From contig JXTC01000030.1 of assembly GCA_002914845.1 (NCBI GenBank), positions 711,820 through 775,819 of the forward strand: DNA of 64,000 bases, written 5' to 3'. Positions within the stretch are counted from its first letter, which is position 1. Each line of letters starts with the position of its first letter. Source of the DNA: Trema orientale (lineage: Eukaryota > Streptophyta > Magnoliopsida > Rosales > Cannabaceae). Of the stretch, positions 10,579 through 21,955 are shown one piece after another. Under the pieces are notes generated by a model that searched no databases, was not told the DNA's origin, and was given only the letters and a program-made list of their open reading frames with translations. The translations under genes and the position numbers were made by a program.

Positions 10579-13470
10579 CTAATACAAAACAAATCTTATT
10601 AACACTAAGAGTATTGAAGGAAAAAATAAAAGAAAAAAAAAACTGAATCTTATTTAAGTGTAGTCTCATCAAATCAGTGAGGTATTTATCTTCTTTTAAG
10701 TGTAGTCTCATCAATGATGTCAACGTTAGCATCCTCCAAGTGACCGAGGGATCCACTAATTGAATTTCAATACCCATTTAGTGACAACTATCATTTTTTT
10801 TTCCTTAGTTTTTAAGTTAAAAGATGGAAATCTTTAAGTGACCTTTTTTTTTTTTTTTTTGATAATAAGTGACTTAGGTATGGCAAAAGATGGAAATCAT
10901 ATTAGACCTTACTAGTGAATCAACCAGACGAGTGGAATTCAATTTCACATAATAATATAATATGACTAAAACCGAAAAACGTCATCTCATCCTCTCAAAA
11001 TGTCATCTCATAATATAGTCTAAGGCTCCAAACTACACTACATGACAACAGCATTTATATATACATATATTTTATTCACACACAACGCAAAAATTGAGCA
11101 AGAAATACGAATTATATTCCTCGTCTGTTCTCTTAATCCGCCCAATATCTCGGCCAAAATAATTTCTTCATTAATTTCTAATTTAATCCAACGTGGTCAA
11201 CAAGGCAACAAGAAATTTCTTTACCATTTTCTAATTTAACCGAACGTGGTCGGCAAGGCAACCAAGAGAAAAATCTTTATTTAATGATTAATCAAATCAA
11301 ATCCAACGTGATCAGCAAGCAACCAAAATTTATATATATATATATATATATTTACTTTTTAATTAAGAGCATAATCTAATAATTGTATTTTTTTAACCGT
11401 TGAATCATTATTTAATGACTGTCTCTCTCTATCTTTTAAAATAAAAAGACGTACACCTAATAAATTTTAGGGATAACAGTAGAAAAATACACTGAAGTTT
11501 GGGTATTCTACAATTTAAACTATGACGTTTGGACTCTGCAAAATAATACCCTGAGATTAAGAATTTCTGAAAATTAATACCCTAGATAGATTTTTTGACC
11601 AATTTTAGGAACGAAAAAACAATAATATCCTCTATTAAAACTAGATTAATCCATATTATTTATCTTAATTTTGAGGATATTATTATATTTTATCAGTTAA
11701 AAATCAACACAGGTTATTAATTTCAGAAATTCGTAATCTCAAGTTATTATTTTACAGAATCTAAACTTCAGGATTTAAATTGCAGAACATCCAAACATGG
11801 GAGTATTTTTTTACAATTATCCCTAAATTTTAATCGGACAAAACAATATAAATAAAAAAACTACTGAATTAGTACCCTTTAATTAAATCCAACTTGGTCA
11901 ACAAGACAACTTAGGAAAAGCATATTCAATAATCCAAGAAATTAGAACGTGAAATTCGTCAAAGAGTGATTTTAAATTCTCTCTTCCACTTTTATATCTT
12001 ATTGCTTAACATGTGAATTCTATTATATTTTATAATGTTATTATAATATGACATATTTTTTGTAAAGTGCACATATGAAAAAGTAAACAAATCACAAGAG
12101 AATTGATATAGCATTCCCTTTCATCAAAGTACCATATGTAGTCTCTAACCATGGGCCTAGTAAGATGATCTTACTAAGATCATTGAAATGAAGGATCCTA
12201 TGAGCGAGTAAGCGGGGCATTCTCGCTTCTACTATTTTTTTACGATTGTAAACCAAGAATTCTCCTCGTTACATTTTCCCCTATACATCATAAGTCAACG
12301 CCTAATTTTAGAAATAAAAGAGATTGAGACTCAATCAAATGTAATGTAGAGTAACAAGCAGGGCAGAGCCAAGTAGGGGCCACTGCCCTCTAAAGTTTTT
12401 TCATTTTACTATTTAGTACTATATGAGATTTTATTTTAGACTTTAGCCTATATTGAGATTTTTATTTTTAGTTTTATTCCTACTATAAGATGTGAAATTT
12501 TATTTCTATTGTCCTAATAGTTTATGTCATTTTATACTTACGTACAATATAAGATTTTATTTTCTTCTTTAGGCCCATTGAGATTTTTATTTCTAATTTT
12601 GTCCCTACTATAAGATGTGAAATGTCACTTTAATTCCTAAATTAAGACCGTAAGTTTTAATTTTCATTTTTTCAATTCAATTTTCTATACCTTGAGGGGG
12701 AAATTGGGACTGGGAAAGAATCCAATTGTTTCTAATGACTACAAGTCTCAACACTAGTGAAGACAAACAAAATAAATAATAAAAGATAAATCTTCTATGG
12801 TGTATTTTATCCTTTACATTTTTTCCTTTTAGTTAAAAATTTGATTAATTGTAATTTTGTATATTAATAAAGATATCATAGATGTAAAAATTTCATCTTT
12901 GATTACTTGACATATAATGCATTGTTTTATTGTTATTTGGAGACACTAATATAAAATTCAAATATATTTTTTTTGTTATTATTATTGTACTGAAAATCTG
13001 TCTTTACCTGTCCTAAAAGAAAGTTCTGACTCTGGTAACAAGTAATGGTCGTATAAGTAGCAAAAATTCAAAAATGAAACTGAAATCAACAAAAATCCAT
13101 TTGAAAATCAACCAAAAAAAAAAAATATTACTTGAAGTTTTTCTTTTTAAAACCTCGAGTAAATATTTGTCTCTCTTACTAATTTGTTATCTTCAATTTT
13201 ATTTTATTTTATTTTTTTCAATTTGTCTTTGTGGTCCCCTTTCCTACTGGATTCTCGACATTCTCCTATAGCAACAGACAAATCAAGAATGACATATAAA
13301 TTTTGAGAGATGAGGCAGACGACTACACAACTGATGAACTAACACTTAAAACAAGTTTCGAGAATAAAGAATAACTTAAAAAGAATTCGTAGGATGAAAA
13401 AGATGACAAAAGTTTGAATGGCAACCAATGTCAAAGTTAAGACTTATTCATACATTTAGTTCTTTGTGTT
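10579..13470. repeat. Segmental duplication, copy 2
   Basis: Diverged direct copy of 1-2672 (see that entry). It carries its own MITE at 11470-11823 and lacks the MITE at 1881-2190. Homology ends near 13470, where an unrelated LTR-like sequence starts. No gene is supported. Confidence 0.85.
11470..11823. mobile_element. Mutator-like MITE with exact empty site in copy 1
   Basis: This 354-bp insert has terminal inverted repeats of about 25 bp (GGGATAACAGTAGAAAAATA at the left; the right end read on the other strand starts GGGATAATTGTAAAAAAATA). It is flanked by a perfect 9-bp duplication TAAATTTTA at 11461-11469 and 11824-11832. The sister segment carries a single TAAATTTTA at 756-764 with matching flanks, the exact pre-insertion site. 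No coding capacity. Confidence 0.93.
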
Positions 13471-14775
13471 AGCCCAAAATTGACAATCTAAGTGGGGTGA
13501 ATTGGGTTTTAAAATGTTTCAAGAAACTTTTCAACTATTTAAAACTATAGACTACTATTTTGAAACTTTTAGGCTAAATAAACAATAATACCAAATATAT
13601 AACATTAACACCAAGTCAATTAAGCACAATAAATATTAAATACACAATCAAATAGTTTGCATTAAAGTAAAGAGTGTAGAGATAAAGAAAATGCAAACTT
13701 CGATTTACAAGGTTCAACAAACATGACAGTTTACCTACGTCCCCGGCCCTCGGCAACTTGCGTTGAGCTTTCTACTATCGAATCAAGATTATGGGCTTGA
13801 CTGACCCTTTTACAAACAGAGTGAATTCTTCATAAGCACACCTTAGCCTTTACAATAGTCTTGACTCTGGCTCTTTCACGCCTAACCTTGGATTGTTTTG
13901 ACTCTGGTGTCAATCCTTACCTACACAGATTGTTTAAACAATGGTGCTAATCTCACCAACTCACGGGTTGTTTAGACTCCAGTGAAAACTTTACCTACAC
14001 TCGGGTTGTTTAGACTCCGGTGGTAACCTCACCTAAATCAGATTGTTTTGACTCCGGTGACAACCTCACGTATGTACAGTTGTTTATAACTCTGGTATCA
14101 ACCACACCTTACACTCAAATGGTTTTTCAATACAAGAGTGAATACACCCACAAACTCTCCTCTCAAAAATAATAAATACAATTTTGGCTTAGGAAATTTG
14201 AGAACAATGCACTATAAATGCTCTAAGATTGACTCAATATGATTTGAAAGTTAAAGTTGAGTAAAAGAGAGCTTTTGCACTTAGAAACTGATTGGGAATC
14301 AATGTAGGTTTGTGTTCTGTTTTTCTAAGTCATCAAACTTGGCTCTATTTATAGATATCTTCAAAAACTAGCTATTTTCGACCGTTACTGGCTGTCTGTC
14401 AGAATAGTGGTCGACCATTTTTACTGGCTGTTAGAGTCTCAATAGTGACATTTAACTCCAACGGTCAAATGGTCGTGCTGTAGTGATCGACCATTTTAGG
14501 ACCAGAAACCATCGTTTAGTTTCCTTGGTTCCTTTTTGGTCAATATTTTAAATCCCATTATTTTCCAAATATTTTTATCAGTAAAAATAGACTTTTTGAG
14601 GGAATTTAGCTAGATTTAAAATGATGTTTACTTTCAAATATCTAAAACAAAATAACTATTTTAACCTCAAGATAGTTTGAAAATTCTTTTGAAAGTATTT
14701 GAAAGTTCTTTTTTGAAAGTATGAGAAAATTCTTTTTAAAGTATGAGCCAATGCATATATGCAATGAATTAAATC
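13471..14775 (-). mobile_element. Possible LTR-derived fossil
   Basis: Non-coding sequence that interrupts the homology after segmental copy 2. On the - strand a promoter-like CTATAAATAGAGCC lies at about 14345-14358, followed downstream by a leader-like stretch and a 38-bp-period repeat array (13861-14110). The left end reads TGTTAGCCC on the + strand. This resembles an LTR in reverse orientation, but no partner LTR, internal genes or target duplication could be found. It looks old and incomplete. Confidence 0.35.
13861..14110 (+). repeat. Tandem array, about 38-bp period
   Basis: About six degenerate units of the type GTTGTTTAGACTCCGGTGGT followed by AACCTCACCTA begin near 13891, 13928, 13967, 14005, 14041 and 14080. 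The repeat lies inside the LTR-like fossil. It is not a CRISPR-like array, because unit and spacer are not distinct. Confidence 0.65.
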
Positions 14776-14776
14776 A

Positions 14777-14900
14777 AAATAAAACAACTTAATTTTCAAA
14801 AGAACATAGTAAAAAATCAAACAACTTAATTATCTAGTACTTATTTATCTTTGATTTTTTATTATGTTCTTTTGAAAATTAAGTTGTTTTATTTGCTTTT
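14777..14900. repeat. Long near-perfect hairpin
   Basis: An arm at about 14777-14822 (AAATAAAACAACTTAATTTT, then CAAAAGAACATAG) is the reverse complement of about 14853-14900, separated by a loop of roughly 30 bp. The stem is about 45 bp with very few mismatches. It sits at the right border of the LTR-like fossil and may be a small foldback element or a recombination scar. Confidence 0.75.
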
Positions 14901-15547
14901 AAATTATTTGGCTGTTTTGTTTGCCTTTGTGTGTAGGAGGATGAAACAATTAAACTTAGTGCGAGAAGAGGTCAAAAATGAGCAAAATATGAGCAAATGC
15001 GCAGAAGTAATGGCGTAGGAGGCGCCAATTTCCAGCAAGCTAGTGTTTCAGCACCAGCCAACATCACTAGCAGATGGCACCACAACACCATCCCAGATTT
15101 ATGAGGAAAAAATGTAGCTTTTATTGCCAAAACAGATTTATGAGAAATTTTGATGTTCAAATAGCACTCTTTGGATTACACGAGTCTTGACTCTAGCATA
15201 TTAGAGCGTCTCCAACAGAGTGCTAAAACAACGTTCTAACACTAGTATTCAGCATTGTGCACAAAAATTCTTCTCCAACACAGTTCATTTTTTGTGCAAT
15301 CGAGTAAACGCTTAAATTTGGTGTCAAACATTTCACTATTGGGAACAACATTTGCATTGGAGATGATCATAATTTCTGAATAAATGGGCAAAGCACTTTA
15401 GATTGATTTTTTAAGTTAGTATTGTTATCTACGCATATAAAGGCACATGAATCAAGACGAACTGTTCAATGTTTTCAAAAGTATCAGGAATTAGCCTACA
15501 GAAGTCTGAAAAGGGCTGAGAAGACTATAGAATGCTGATATGGTAAG

Positions 15548-15860
15548 GCTTTTTTTGATAACGAAAAAGGGGAGGAGGGGGCGAACAGCGTGGCAACCCT
15601 CTCTGGGCGTGACCATAGGAGTTCCAACCCCGTTCAGGAATGTTCCCCAAGACCCTATCGGCCGGATCGCCACCACCGGACGGTAGAGTGAGTCACCTGA
15701 ACCCCAACCGAATAACTAGTGATAACGGCACCCGGGGGTAGAGAACCGGACATGGACTGGCAAGTAGGTATCCTCACATTTAAGACTCCCCGGAGGAGGT
15801 CACCCAGTTCGAACCCGGGACCTCATGCCCCGGGAAACAACGACCACCACTAGGCCAAGC
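15548..15860 (-). mobile_element. tRNA-derived SINE
   Basis: On the - strand the element starts near 15860 with a pol III box A (TGGCCTAGTGGTGG at about 15844-15857), followed by box B (GGGTTCGAACT at about 15811-15821), a GC-rich body and a 3' end TTTTTCGTTATCAAAAAAA. This order and tail are typical of plant tRNA-derived SINEs. It differs from the SINE family found at 20734 and 57301. A clean target duplication could not be fixed because the left flank runs into the A tail. Confidence 0.8.
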
Positions 15861-15900
15861 ATTAATTGTTTGGGGGGCTTCTATCATAGGTACAGAGAAT

Positions 15901-16851
15901 TGGGTGTATCAATACACCTTGATCTATGTATTATGATTGGCTAAGAATAATGAGGGCCCCACAACTTTAAATAGCTAAATTTAGTACTGATGTGCTAGAT
16001 TATACCGGATTGGTGGCGTTTAATTTTGTTTTTGTTTTTGTTTTGTTTTTGTTTTGAAAAATAAGGATCGGTAACAAGCAACACTAGTTCAAGCCACCGA
16101 AAGAAAAAGCAGGGGACTCACTCCCTGAACAAATAAGCCGAACAACCAGAAGGAAGGATAGAAGCTATATCCACAATTTCAAAAACATTTGATCTAGTAG
16201 CCCAGGATGCTAGATTGTGACCAAAAAATTTAGAACTGTGGGGATGAAGGAGAACGCCACCGACTCTACGATCGTCAAAAGTGCAAGACTCTCCAAAACC
16301 ATCAATCTTATTTTCTAAGTCGGTGTCTTCGTCCTTCATTTACTAGTCTTTCCGAGATCCCGTTTCAATGTTTTCGAATTTTCATGGCAAAACTTGATAT
16401 TTATCCTTACCACCTCCCTCCCTCTCTTTATCAAAGTATAAAGCGTGCAAAAAAAACAGCTCTCTTTGTTTTCTGATTTAAATTGGAAAGGAGGAGCTGT
16501 AGTACTTTTTGAATTTCTTTTAGGCTTAGCACATTATCTTTCTTTTTTTTTTTTCTTTTGAAAAAAATTAGGCATGACTTCTATTTTAAATTTTCTAATT
16601 TTCAGAACTTGGAGTTGGCTGAAGTTTGATTTCGGTAGATAAAAAAGAAACAGAAGAGATAAAGTAAGAGAGAGTGAGGGAGGAGGAGAGAGACAGTGTG
16701 AGGGAGAAAGTGCAAATCACATGCTCAACAGACCACATTACTACATTAACACATTACTACATTAATGGCATTAAGGAATAGACACCATTGGATTTAAATC
16801 CAATGGCTTATTTTTTTTTTTTAACTGTAATGAGGTATATTGATACACCCA
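15901..16851. mobile_element. Element with 19-bp terminal inverted repeats
   Basis: The ends TGGGTGTATCAATACACCT (15901-15919) and AGGTATATTGATACACCCA (16833-16851) are inverted repeats with one mismatch, about 950 bp apart. Inside, on the - strand at about 16090-16340, lies a short reading frame resembling the end of a LINE-type RNase H domain (HNLASWATRSN followed by DIASILPSG). I could not find an unambiguous target duplication, so the superfamily is undetermined. Confidence 0.5.
16090..16340 (-). pseudogene. RNase H domain fragment of a LINE-like retroelement
   Basis: The 73-aa frame contains KFFGHNLASWATRSNVFEIV followed by DIASILPSGCSAYLF. It matches the C-terminal helix region of the RNase H (RVT_3) domain that ends many plant LINE polyproteins, where AHNLAxWA is typical. 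Only this end is present and no reverse transcriptase is nearby. It is a fragment. Confidence 0.5.
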
Positions 16852-17270
16852 TTTGATTATACCGTACCCTAGAAACGCCCTGTTTGGTTATGGACCTTTG
16901 GATGACCGATGAACAACTTGTCTAAGATACAAGAAGGTTCCATCTTGCTCATCGTTCCCAATCAACTAGACAAACCAGCATTCTAGGAGTCATTCACCAT
17001 AATGCTAATTAAAAGAGACTATTAAGTCCGACTGTTGTTGGAACACAATTCCATTGATTTTCCTATTCAACCAATGAATAAAACTCAATGACCCATGTTA
17101 ATTTTAAAACACAGCAAAACAAATTACTATTAGCCTCCGCCGATAAAATTTTTCTTTGTACTTAAAAGAATCCAACGAGCGTTAAACGAATCCCAAGTAA
17201 AAGAGAACATCATGAGCTAGTAGATAATTTATGGCAAGGTTGCTATATTCCTTTGAGAAAGAAGGAGGGC

Positions 17271-17301
<31 letters not shown>

Positions 17302-17795
17302 TTGATTTCAAGAAGTATATCAAACTTGTTTTTGTTGCTTTCTAATGGTATCTTAATCATAATAGATTATGATTATGGATTTAAGTTGCTTTTTTCAAGA
17401 TTGTCCAATAAACAGTTAAGAGGAAGAAAACATAGTTACGTTCAAGAGAGAGTAGAGGTGCAACTATGGAGGATACGAGTTGTTTTTAGTTTTCAATTTT
17501 GATCACTGTCTTTATTAGTAATTTGGGATAATATAAAAAAAAAAACAATAACTTTTAGTCTTTTAACCCAAAAAAAAAAAAAAAAAAAAAAAAATCACGA
17601 CGTTCTACTAATATCAAACAAAACCTTCTATTTGTGATTTTAGGAATTTAGAAGCCCACTCCCTCCTCGTTACAGGGTTATGTCATCTCTTTCAGCAGGT
17701 AGAGCTAAGCTAAGGCCAAGAGAAAGAAAGCTCCATTTCAAGGTCAGAGACAAGTCACTCCAACTTTCTCTTTGAATTCAACTCTGAGAGCTGAA

Positions 17796-18045
17796 GATGA
17801 AGAGAATTTGTTGTAAAGCGAATGGGATATTCTTCAACGGATATGGCATTCGAGGTAATTTGTTTTCTCCTTCTTCTAGTTTTTGCCCAGTTACAGAAGA
17901 ATTGTACAGCCCAAACTCATTCTCAAGCTTCTCCACAAGGAAGCAAAAAAGCCCAAGAAGATGATTTAAACGTAGGTAGTGTTGAAGATGCTCTCGGTTT
18001 GTTTAATAGGATGCTCCACATGCGTCCTCGGCCTTCTGTTGTGCG
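17796..18045 (+). pseudogene. 5' fragment of an Rf-like PPR gene
   Basis: The leader and start region match the intact PPR gene at 53222 and the broken copy ending at 36671: a GAGAGCTGAA(G/A)ATG context, then KRICCKANGIFFNGYGI, then after a frame change THSQASPQ and a segment reading VGSVEDALGLFNRMLH. Homology stops abruptly at PSVVRF, where LINE sequence begins. About 80 codons remain of roughly 600, so it cannot be functional as a PPR protein. Confidence 0.85.
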
Positions 18046-18346
18046 TTTCAAGAAGGAAGTTGTGGAATGTAGCTGCTCTGGCTATCTGCTGGTCACTTTG
18101 GTTAGAAAGGAGGAATAATAGAATTTTTGAAGATCTGAAAAGGGATATGGGGTTTGTTTGGGACAGGGTGAAATCTTAGGTTGCCTTATGGGTTTACAAT
18201 ACCAAAAACTTTGAGGACCGTCCCTTTTTTGTTTTAGCTAGGGAATGGAGTCTTTGGCTGTAATCTTTGAGATGATTTTTGATTATCTCGCTGTATTCTG
18301 TGCTTTTCTCTAATAAAATCTTTTGTTTCTTATAAAAAAAAAATAT
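18046..18346 (+). mobile_element. 5'-truncated LINE 3' end within the PPR fragment
   Basis: The sequence encodes RRKLWNVAALAICWSLWLER and NNRIFEDLKRDMG, typical of the C-terminal zinc-finger (zf-RVT) tail of plant LINE-1 polyproteins, then a short 3' UTR with AATAAA-like signals and a poly(A) run at 18338-18346. Insertion of such a severely truncated LINE is the normal outcome of target-primed reverse transcription. It removed or displaced the rest of the PPR gene. Confidence 0.75.
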
Positions 18347-18639
18347 TGGCTAGTTGTAAATTGGTAGAGAACGCAAAATCTAGCAGAGGTAGAATGCATA
18401 TGTTAACTTCCGAGTTTTGAGGATTGATGACCACCCGAGTTTTTGCAAATTTATCTTGGATTAGCATTCAATGCAAAAATCATTCAGGACCTTGCATTAT
18501 AGCAGCAAAACAACTATTAGATTCAATCATATTATATTGTGGTTCTCAAATAATAGGCAGTGTAGGTATCTTATCGTCCTAAATTCCTAAGTATTAAGAG
18601 CCAACCATCACTCTTGAGATTGGAGTTATGTATCAACTC

Positions 18640-19866
18640 CCCATGGATATCATTCTCCCTATTTTCAAAGTACAACGGTGAAAACTCTCATGAGACTAAA
18701 AAGTGTTTGTAAACAAAGGTCTCAAATCATCGATAACGATCGTGTCTAGCCGAGATGCACTTAAACAGAGGCATGGAAGAGCCCAGAATTATGTTTTTTC
18801 CTTTTTCGCAAACATCATCCTTGCTACTAAAAAGCCATACATAACTTGGAAAAGTAGTTGGTGCAATAAAAGGTTTTTGGAGATTAGTTCCTATGTTTTC
18901 CCCAACTCTGAATTCAAAAAATTGAAATGCGACGGACTTTTCCTTGAGAGTTCTTGCAATGGGATTCTTTGCTCCTTGAAACCGTCTATTTACTTAAATA
19001 CAGTTAGGCAAGAGTTTGTAAAACTACCATCTCATGAATCTCAACCCTCATGCATGTTTTCAAAGAAATATGGATGGACTGGGATTCAAAAGCACAACAC
19101 GCCAATATAAGGCCGTTTGTGTTTCTACGGATTCGCGATGGCGGGATGGAAATATTCGGGCTGAAATATACACACTAGGAACAAGATCATGGAGGGCATT
19201 TACTCAAGATTCATGTTACATTGATAAGTTAAAAAGAATCCCTTATGATGAACAAAATAAGGCTATACATGGAGGTGTTGTTCTATACTGGGTTAATGGT
19301 ACCGCCCAACCTTTGTTCTGTACTACTTTGGTACCATAAGATTGTTTCCTTTCACATAGGAAAGGATGAATTCAGATTGATTTCTGGTCCTAATAATAAT
19401 CAGCATTGTTTTTTTTTTTTTTTTTTTCCGCTTGGTCGATCTTCGAGGACTTCTAGGGTTTGTTGATCGTTCATCTAATAGTCATATTGAGATATGGACG
19501 ATGAAAAGATTACGACAAAGAAATTTGGGTTAAGCTGTACAAGTTTGAACTAGGCATCCAAGAACCACTTGAATGGTTCTCAACTAGGTGTAGTACCATC
19601 ATAAGTTTACTGAAGTTGTAGGGCCATGGGAGAATGGTGAATTGCTGTTGAATTACATGAATTTGATTCTTTTGTACAATCCGAACACTCACTGTACTGT
19701 CACGCTGAGATACATCCATATTCCAACTTTTGAACATGACACGCAAATGTTTAGCCATACAGGGAGCTTGGTTTCACTTTCTTGGTTCCAACTTCCAAAG
19801 CTTGATAATAAGTCAAAAGTATTACGTTTATTTTGTTTTTTGTTTTCTAGTTTGGGGAGGATATGA
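18640..19866 (+). pseudogene. F-box/FBA pseudogene
   Basis: Pieces of an F-box-associated protein appear in order but in different frames: an F-box-like PMDIILPIF with VCK, then SSCNGILCSL, YGLGFKSTT-like, RAEIYTLGTRSWRAF, GGVVLYWVNG, FHIGKDEFRLISGP and a C-terminal NPNTH and FSHTGSLVSLSWF. The order and motifs match the intact gene at 39129-40379. At least four frame changes and a 17-base T run (about 19411) break it. It lies just downstream of a PPR fragment on the same strand. Confidence 0.85.
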
Positions 19867-19920
19867 ATTTTTTTGGCCAAGAAATATGACCATATGTTCC
19901 CAGTTATGATTAGCATATAA

Positions 19921-20640
19921 TGTTAATGATGAATTAGCTAGGCTACGCTACTTTTATCCCAGTGAATCTTTTCTCATTCATTCTGCAATAAGTAATTATA
20001 TAACCCATGATAGACTCCATTTGTGACATTAGTTTCTTTCATAGACATAATTTTATGAAACAGATCTTGCTATATGCACCTTACAGGTAGAAGGACAAAT
20101 AAAATCGAAAAAGGTATAATGCTAGGATCCTACAAACCTCTTCTTCCATTTTTTTTTAAATACCATTTGATACGACTTGTGAAATGTGAATAATATTTAA
20201 TTAGTGAATGTTGTTTAATTCATTCACTTAGAGAATTGAAACATGACAAATCATATGTCACGTTAGGTGATACTAGATAAAAGGTTGAATTTTTAGCATT
20301 ATTCAATTAAAAATACAAATTATTCCATGTCTTAATCTCAAACATCAGTACAGGATTTCTTTATAGCTCATTGACCTTCAGTATTCTGTCACCTATATAT
20401 TAATATAGTTTCGATTGCCCTTTATAGGCTTTTTGGTTTTGGCAAGCAAAAAATGTAGATACATACGAACTATATACTCTCAATCTAGATTATCACTTGA
20501 AACTACAAAACACATCAGCAATAACCACCCCAGAGTCATTTATATTTGCTACTAAATTCATCCTAATAAATCAACTTTCAAACAAAATACTAACAAGAAT
20601 CAACTAGAACCTTCACTTTATATTGTCTTTTTAAACATAA
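19921..20640. repeat. CENP-V downstream unit, copy U3
   Basis: Diverged copy of 7741-8640, ending in the CENP-V pseudogene just as U1 ends in the CENP-V gene. It differs by a 192-bp MITE-like insertion at 20113-20304. Confidence 0.7.
20113..20304. mobile_element. MITE-like insertion, Mutator type
   Basis: The ends GGTATAATGCTAGGA and TTAGCATTATTC are inverted repeats; flanks ATCGAAAAA and ATTAAAAAT look like a decayed 9-bp duplication. The matching position in unit U1 (about 7920-7935) is uninterrupted (AATTGAAAATACAG). The AATAATGCT ends resemble those of the element at 38141-38341. Confidence 0.6.
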
Positions 20641-21230
20641 GCTATAGCTATCCGATTGTACGAGCTCTCCTAATTTTTCCTATCATAACACTTAAACCTC
20701 AACATGGATTAGAGTTCCAAAATCAAGGCACTTTTTTTTTTTTTTTTTCAAAAAAGTGGGGCTTAACTAATGACCACCACTTACTACAAATTAAAGGAAA
20801 ATGACACACACACACATTACCAAGGTTTGAACCCCTGACCCCCCCAAACACACACACACAACCCTCAAACCTTGGACCAACTGAGCTAACCCCAGTTGGC
20901 TCCAAAATCAAGGCACTTGAATCTAACTGCAGCACTGTTTGGATTTGAACGAAGATATATCACAAACTTCACAAAATGCATGTTTTATGTGCGAGTGCCA
21001 ATGGTGTAATTTTTTGGAATCACCCCAAAAGCTCAAATCTGTCACTAGGGGATAATGAAGTCTGTGTTAAACTCTCATGGAGCAGTCTGAACAGTAGCAA
21101 TCCCAAGCAAACACAGCTCTCGTTAGTGCTTGAACTAGCCATTTTACATTGCTGCAGTGTCAACCTCCATTGTGCATTACTAACTCCAAGTCCATTCCAC
21201 AGGACTAGAAGTACTATATGTTAGGAAAAG
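20590..21230 (-). pseudogene. CENP-V/GFA pseudogene split by a SINE
   Basis: On the - strand this is a diverged copy of 8634-9056. The start context TGGAATGGACTTGGAGTTAG, the GGTTGACACTGCAGCAATG region and the NFVVP/LLG-like segments are recognisable, but small indels and substitutions disrupt the frame. A SINE with an 18-bp target duplication sits inside at 20734-20900. It is not expected to make a protein. Confidence 0.85.
20734..20900 (-). mobile_element. tRNA-derived SINE with 18-bp TSD
   Basis: The insert is flanked by perfect repeats TCCAAAATCAAGGCACTT at 20716-20733 and 20901-20918. On the - strand it begins at the right with a box A (TTAGCTCAGTTGGTCC), then box B-like GGTTCAAACC/GGGGTTCAAACC, and ends at the left in a poly(A) tail (the T run at 20734-20748). 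The 3' half matches the SINE at 57301-57505 (GGGGCTTAACTAATGACC on the + strand), so both are the same family. Confidence 0.92.
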
Positions 21231-21529
21231 AGGGAAAAAAAATGGTGGGTACTTCTTCAGTTCTTCTCAGTGAGGTGTGACAGTATTTTAAGATTCAATA
21301 ACGACACGAAAATATATCTAATAATATTTCTAAATAATAATGAAGTACACGATAATTGTTTTCGGCGAGCTTTTATCTTATGGAAGCGCCGTATAATTGC
21401 CTCATTGTTTATTAAAAAAAATGAAAGTTTCACATTTACGAAAAATTAAATTAAAAGACAAAATTAACGACTAACATAAATGTAAAAGACAGAAGGCAAT
21501 TTCAAAGATTTATCTAAAAATAAGATCCA

Positions 21530-21760
21530 CTTTCGTATTCTTATGGAGGTTTGAAGAGTTGGCATCATGGGGAACAACTATCAGATGGTTTAGTAGAATC
21601 AAAGAATGTGATGCAATCAACTTGTTAATGGAGACTGGAGTGATCGAGTCTGGAATTATTTGATGTTGGCCCTGTTGTTAGTCACGACAATTCTCCTATA
21701 TTTCGCTGTTGGTGGTTCCTGTCATTATATTTCCCACGAAGAGAAGACAGCGGGGTTCGT
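21530..21760 (+). pseudogene. Possible LINE endonuclease fragment
   Basis: Short frames carry ASWGTTIRWFSRIKECDAIN, LVNGDW and VVSHDNSPI, resembling the end of the plant LINE-1 endonuclease domain, where a LVNxxW motif precedes SDHxPI. The frames are broken and the match is weak. It lies between the CENP-V pseudogene and unit U4. Confidence 0.35.
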
Positions 21761-21955
21761 TTGCAACATAGCCTCTTTGGAATAGCACTTTCAAAGAAAG
21801 GTCTACACCTTTTAGACTACATACTACAGTGGTCCATAGACTAGCTATTGCTGCTAAGTCTCGTTTATCTAGGAGTAGATAATATCCTATGCAATTTAAG
21901 ATGATACAATTCAGAAAAAACAAACAGACTAAATATGTAGATTGCTCCATATGGT

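Larger units (their letters stand above)
14970..17230. repeat. CENP-V neighbourhood unit U2, split by insertions
   Basis: Sequence at 15110-15545 matches 22030-22430 and, more weakly, 8020-8260. After the SINE (15548-15860) and an inverted-repeat element (15901-16851), homology resumes at about 16885-17230 and matches 22455-22800. The uninterrupted copy at 22420-22455 therefore marks roughly where the two insertions went in. No CENP-V coding part is found here. Confidence 0.7.

Noticed and set aside
1-13470. The pair 1-2672 and 10579-13470 as the two LTRs of one giant retrotransposon
   Set aside because: The region between them contains a normal host gene (CENP-V) and no gag, protease, integrase or reverse transcriptase. 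The ends lack TG/CA structure and copy lengths differ through independent insertions. A segmental duplication explains it better.
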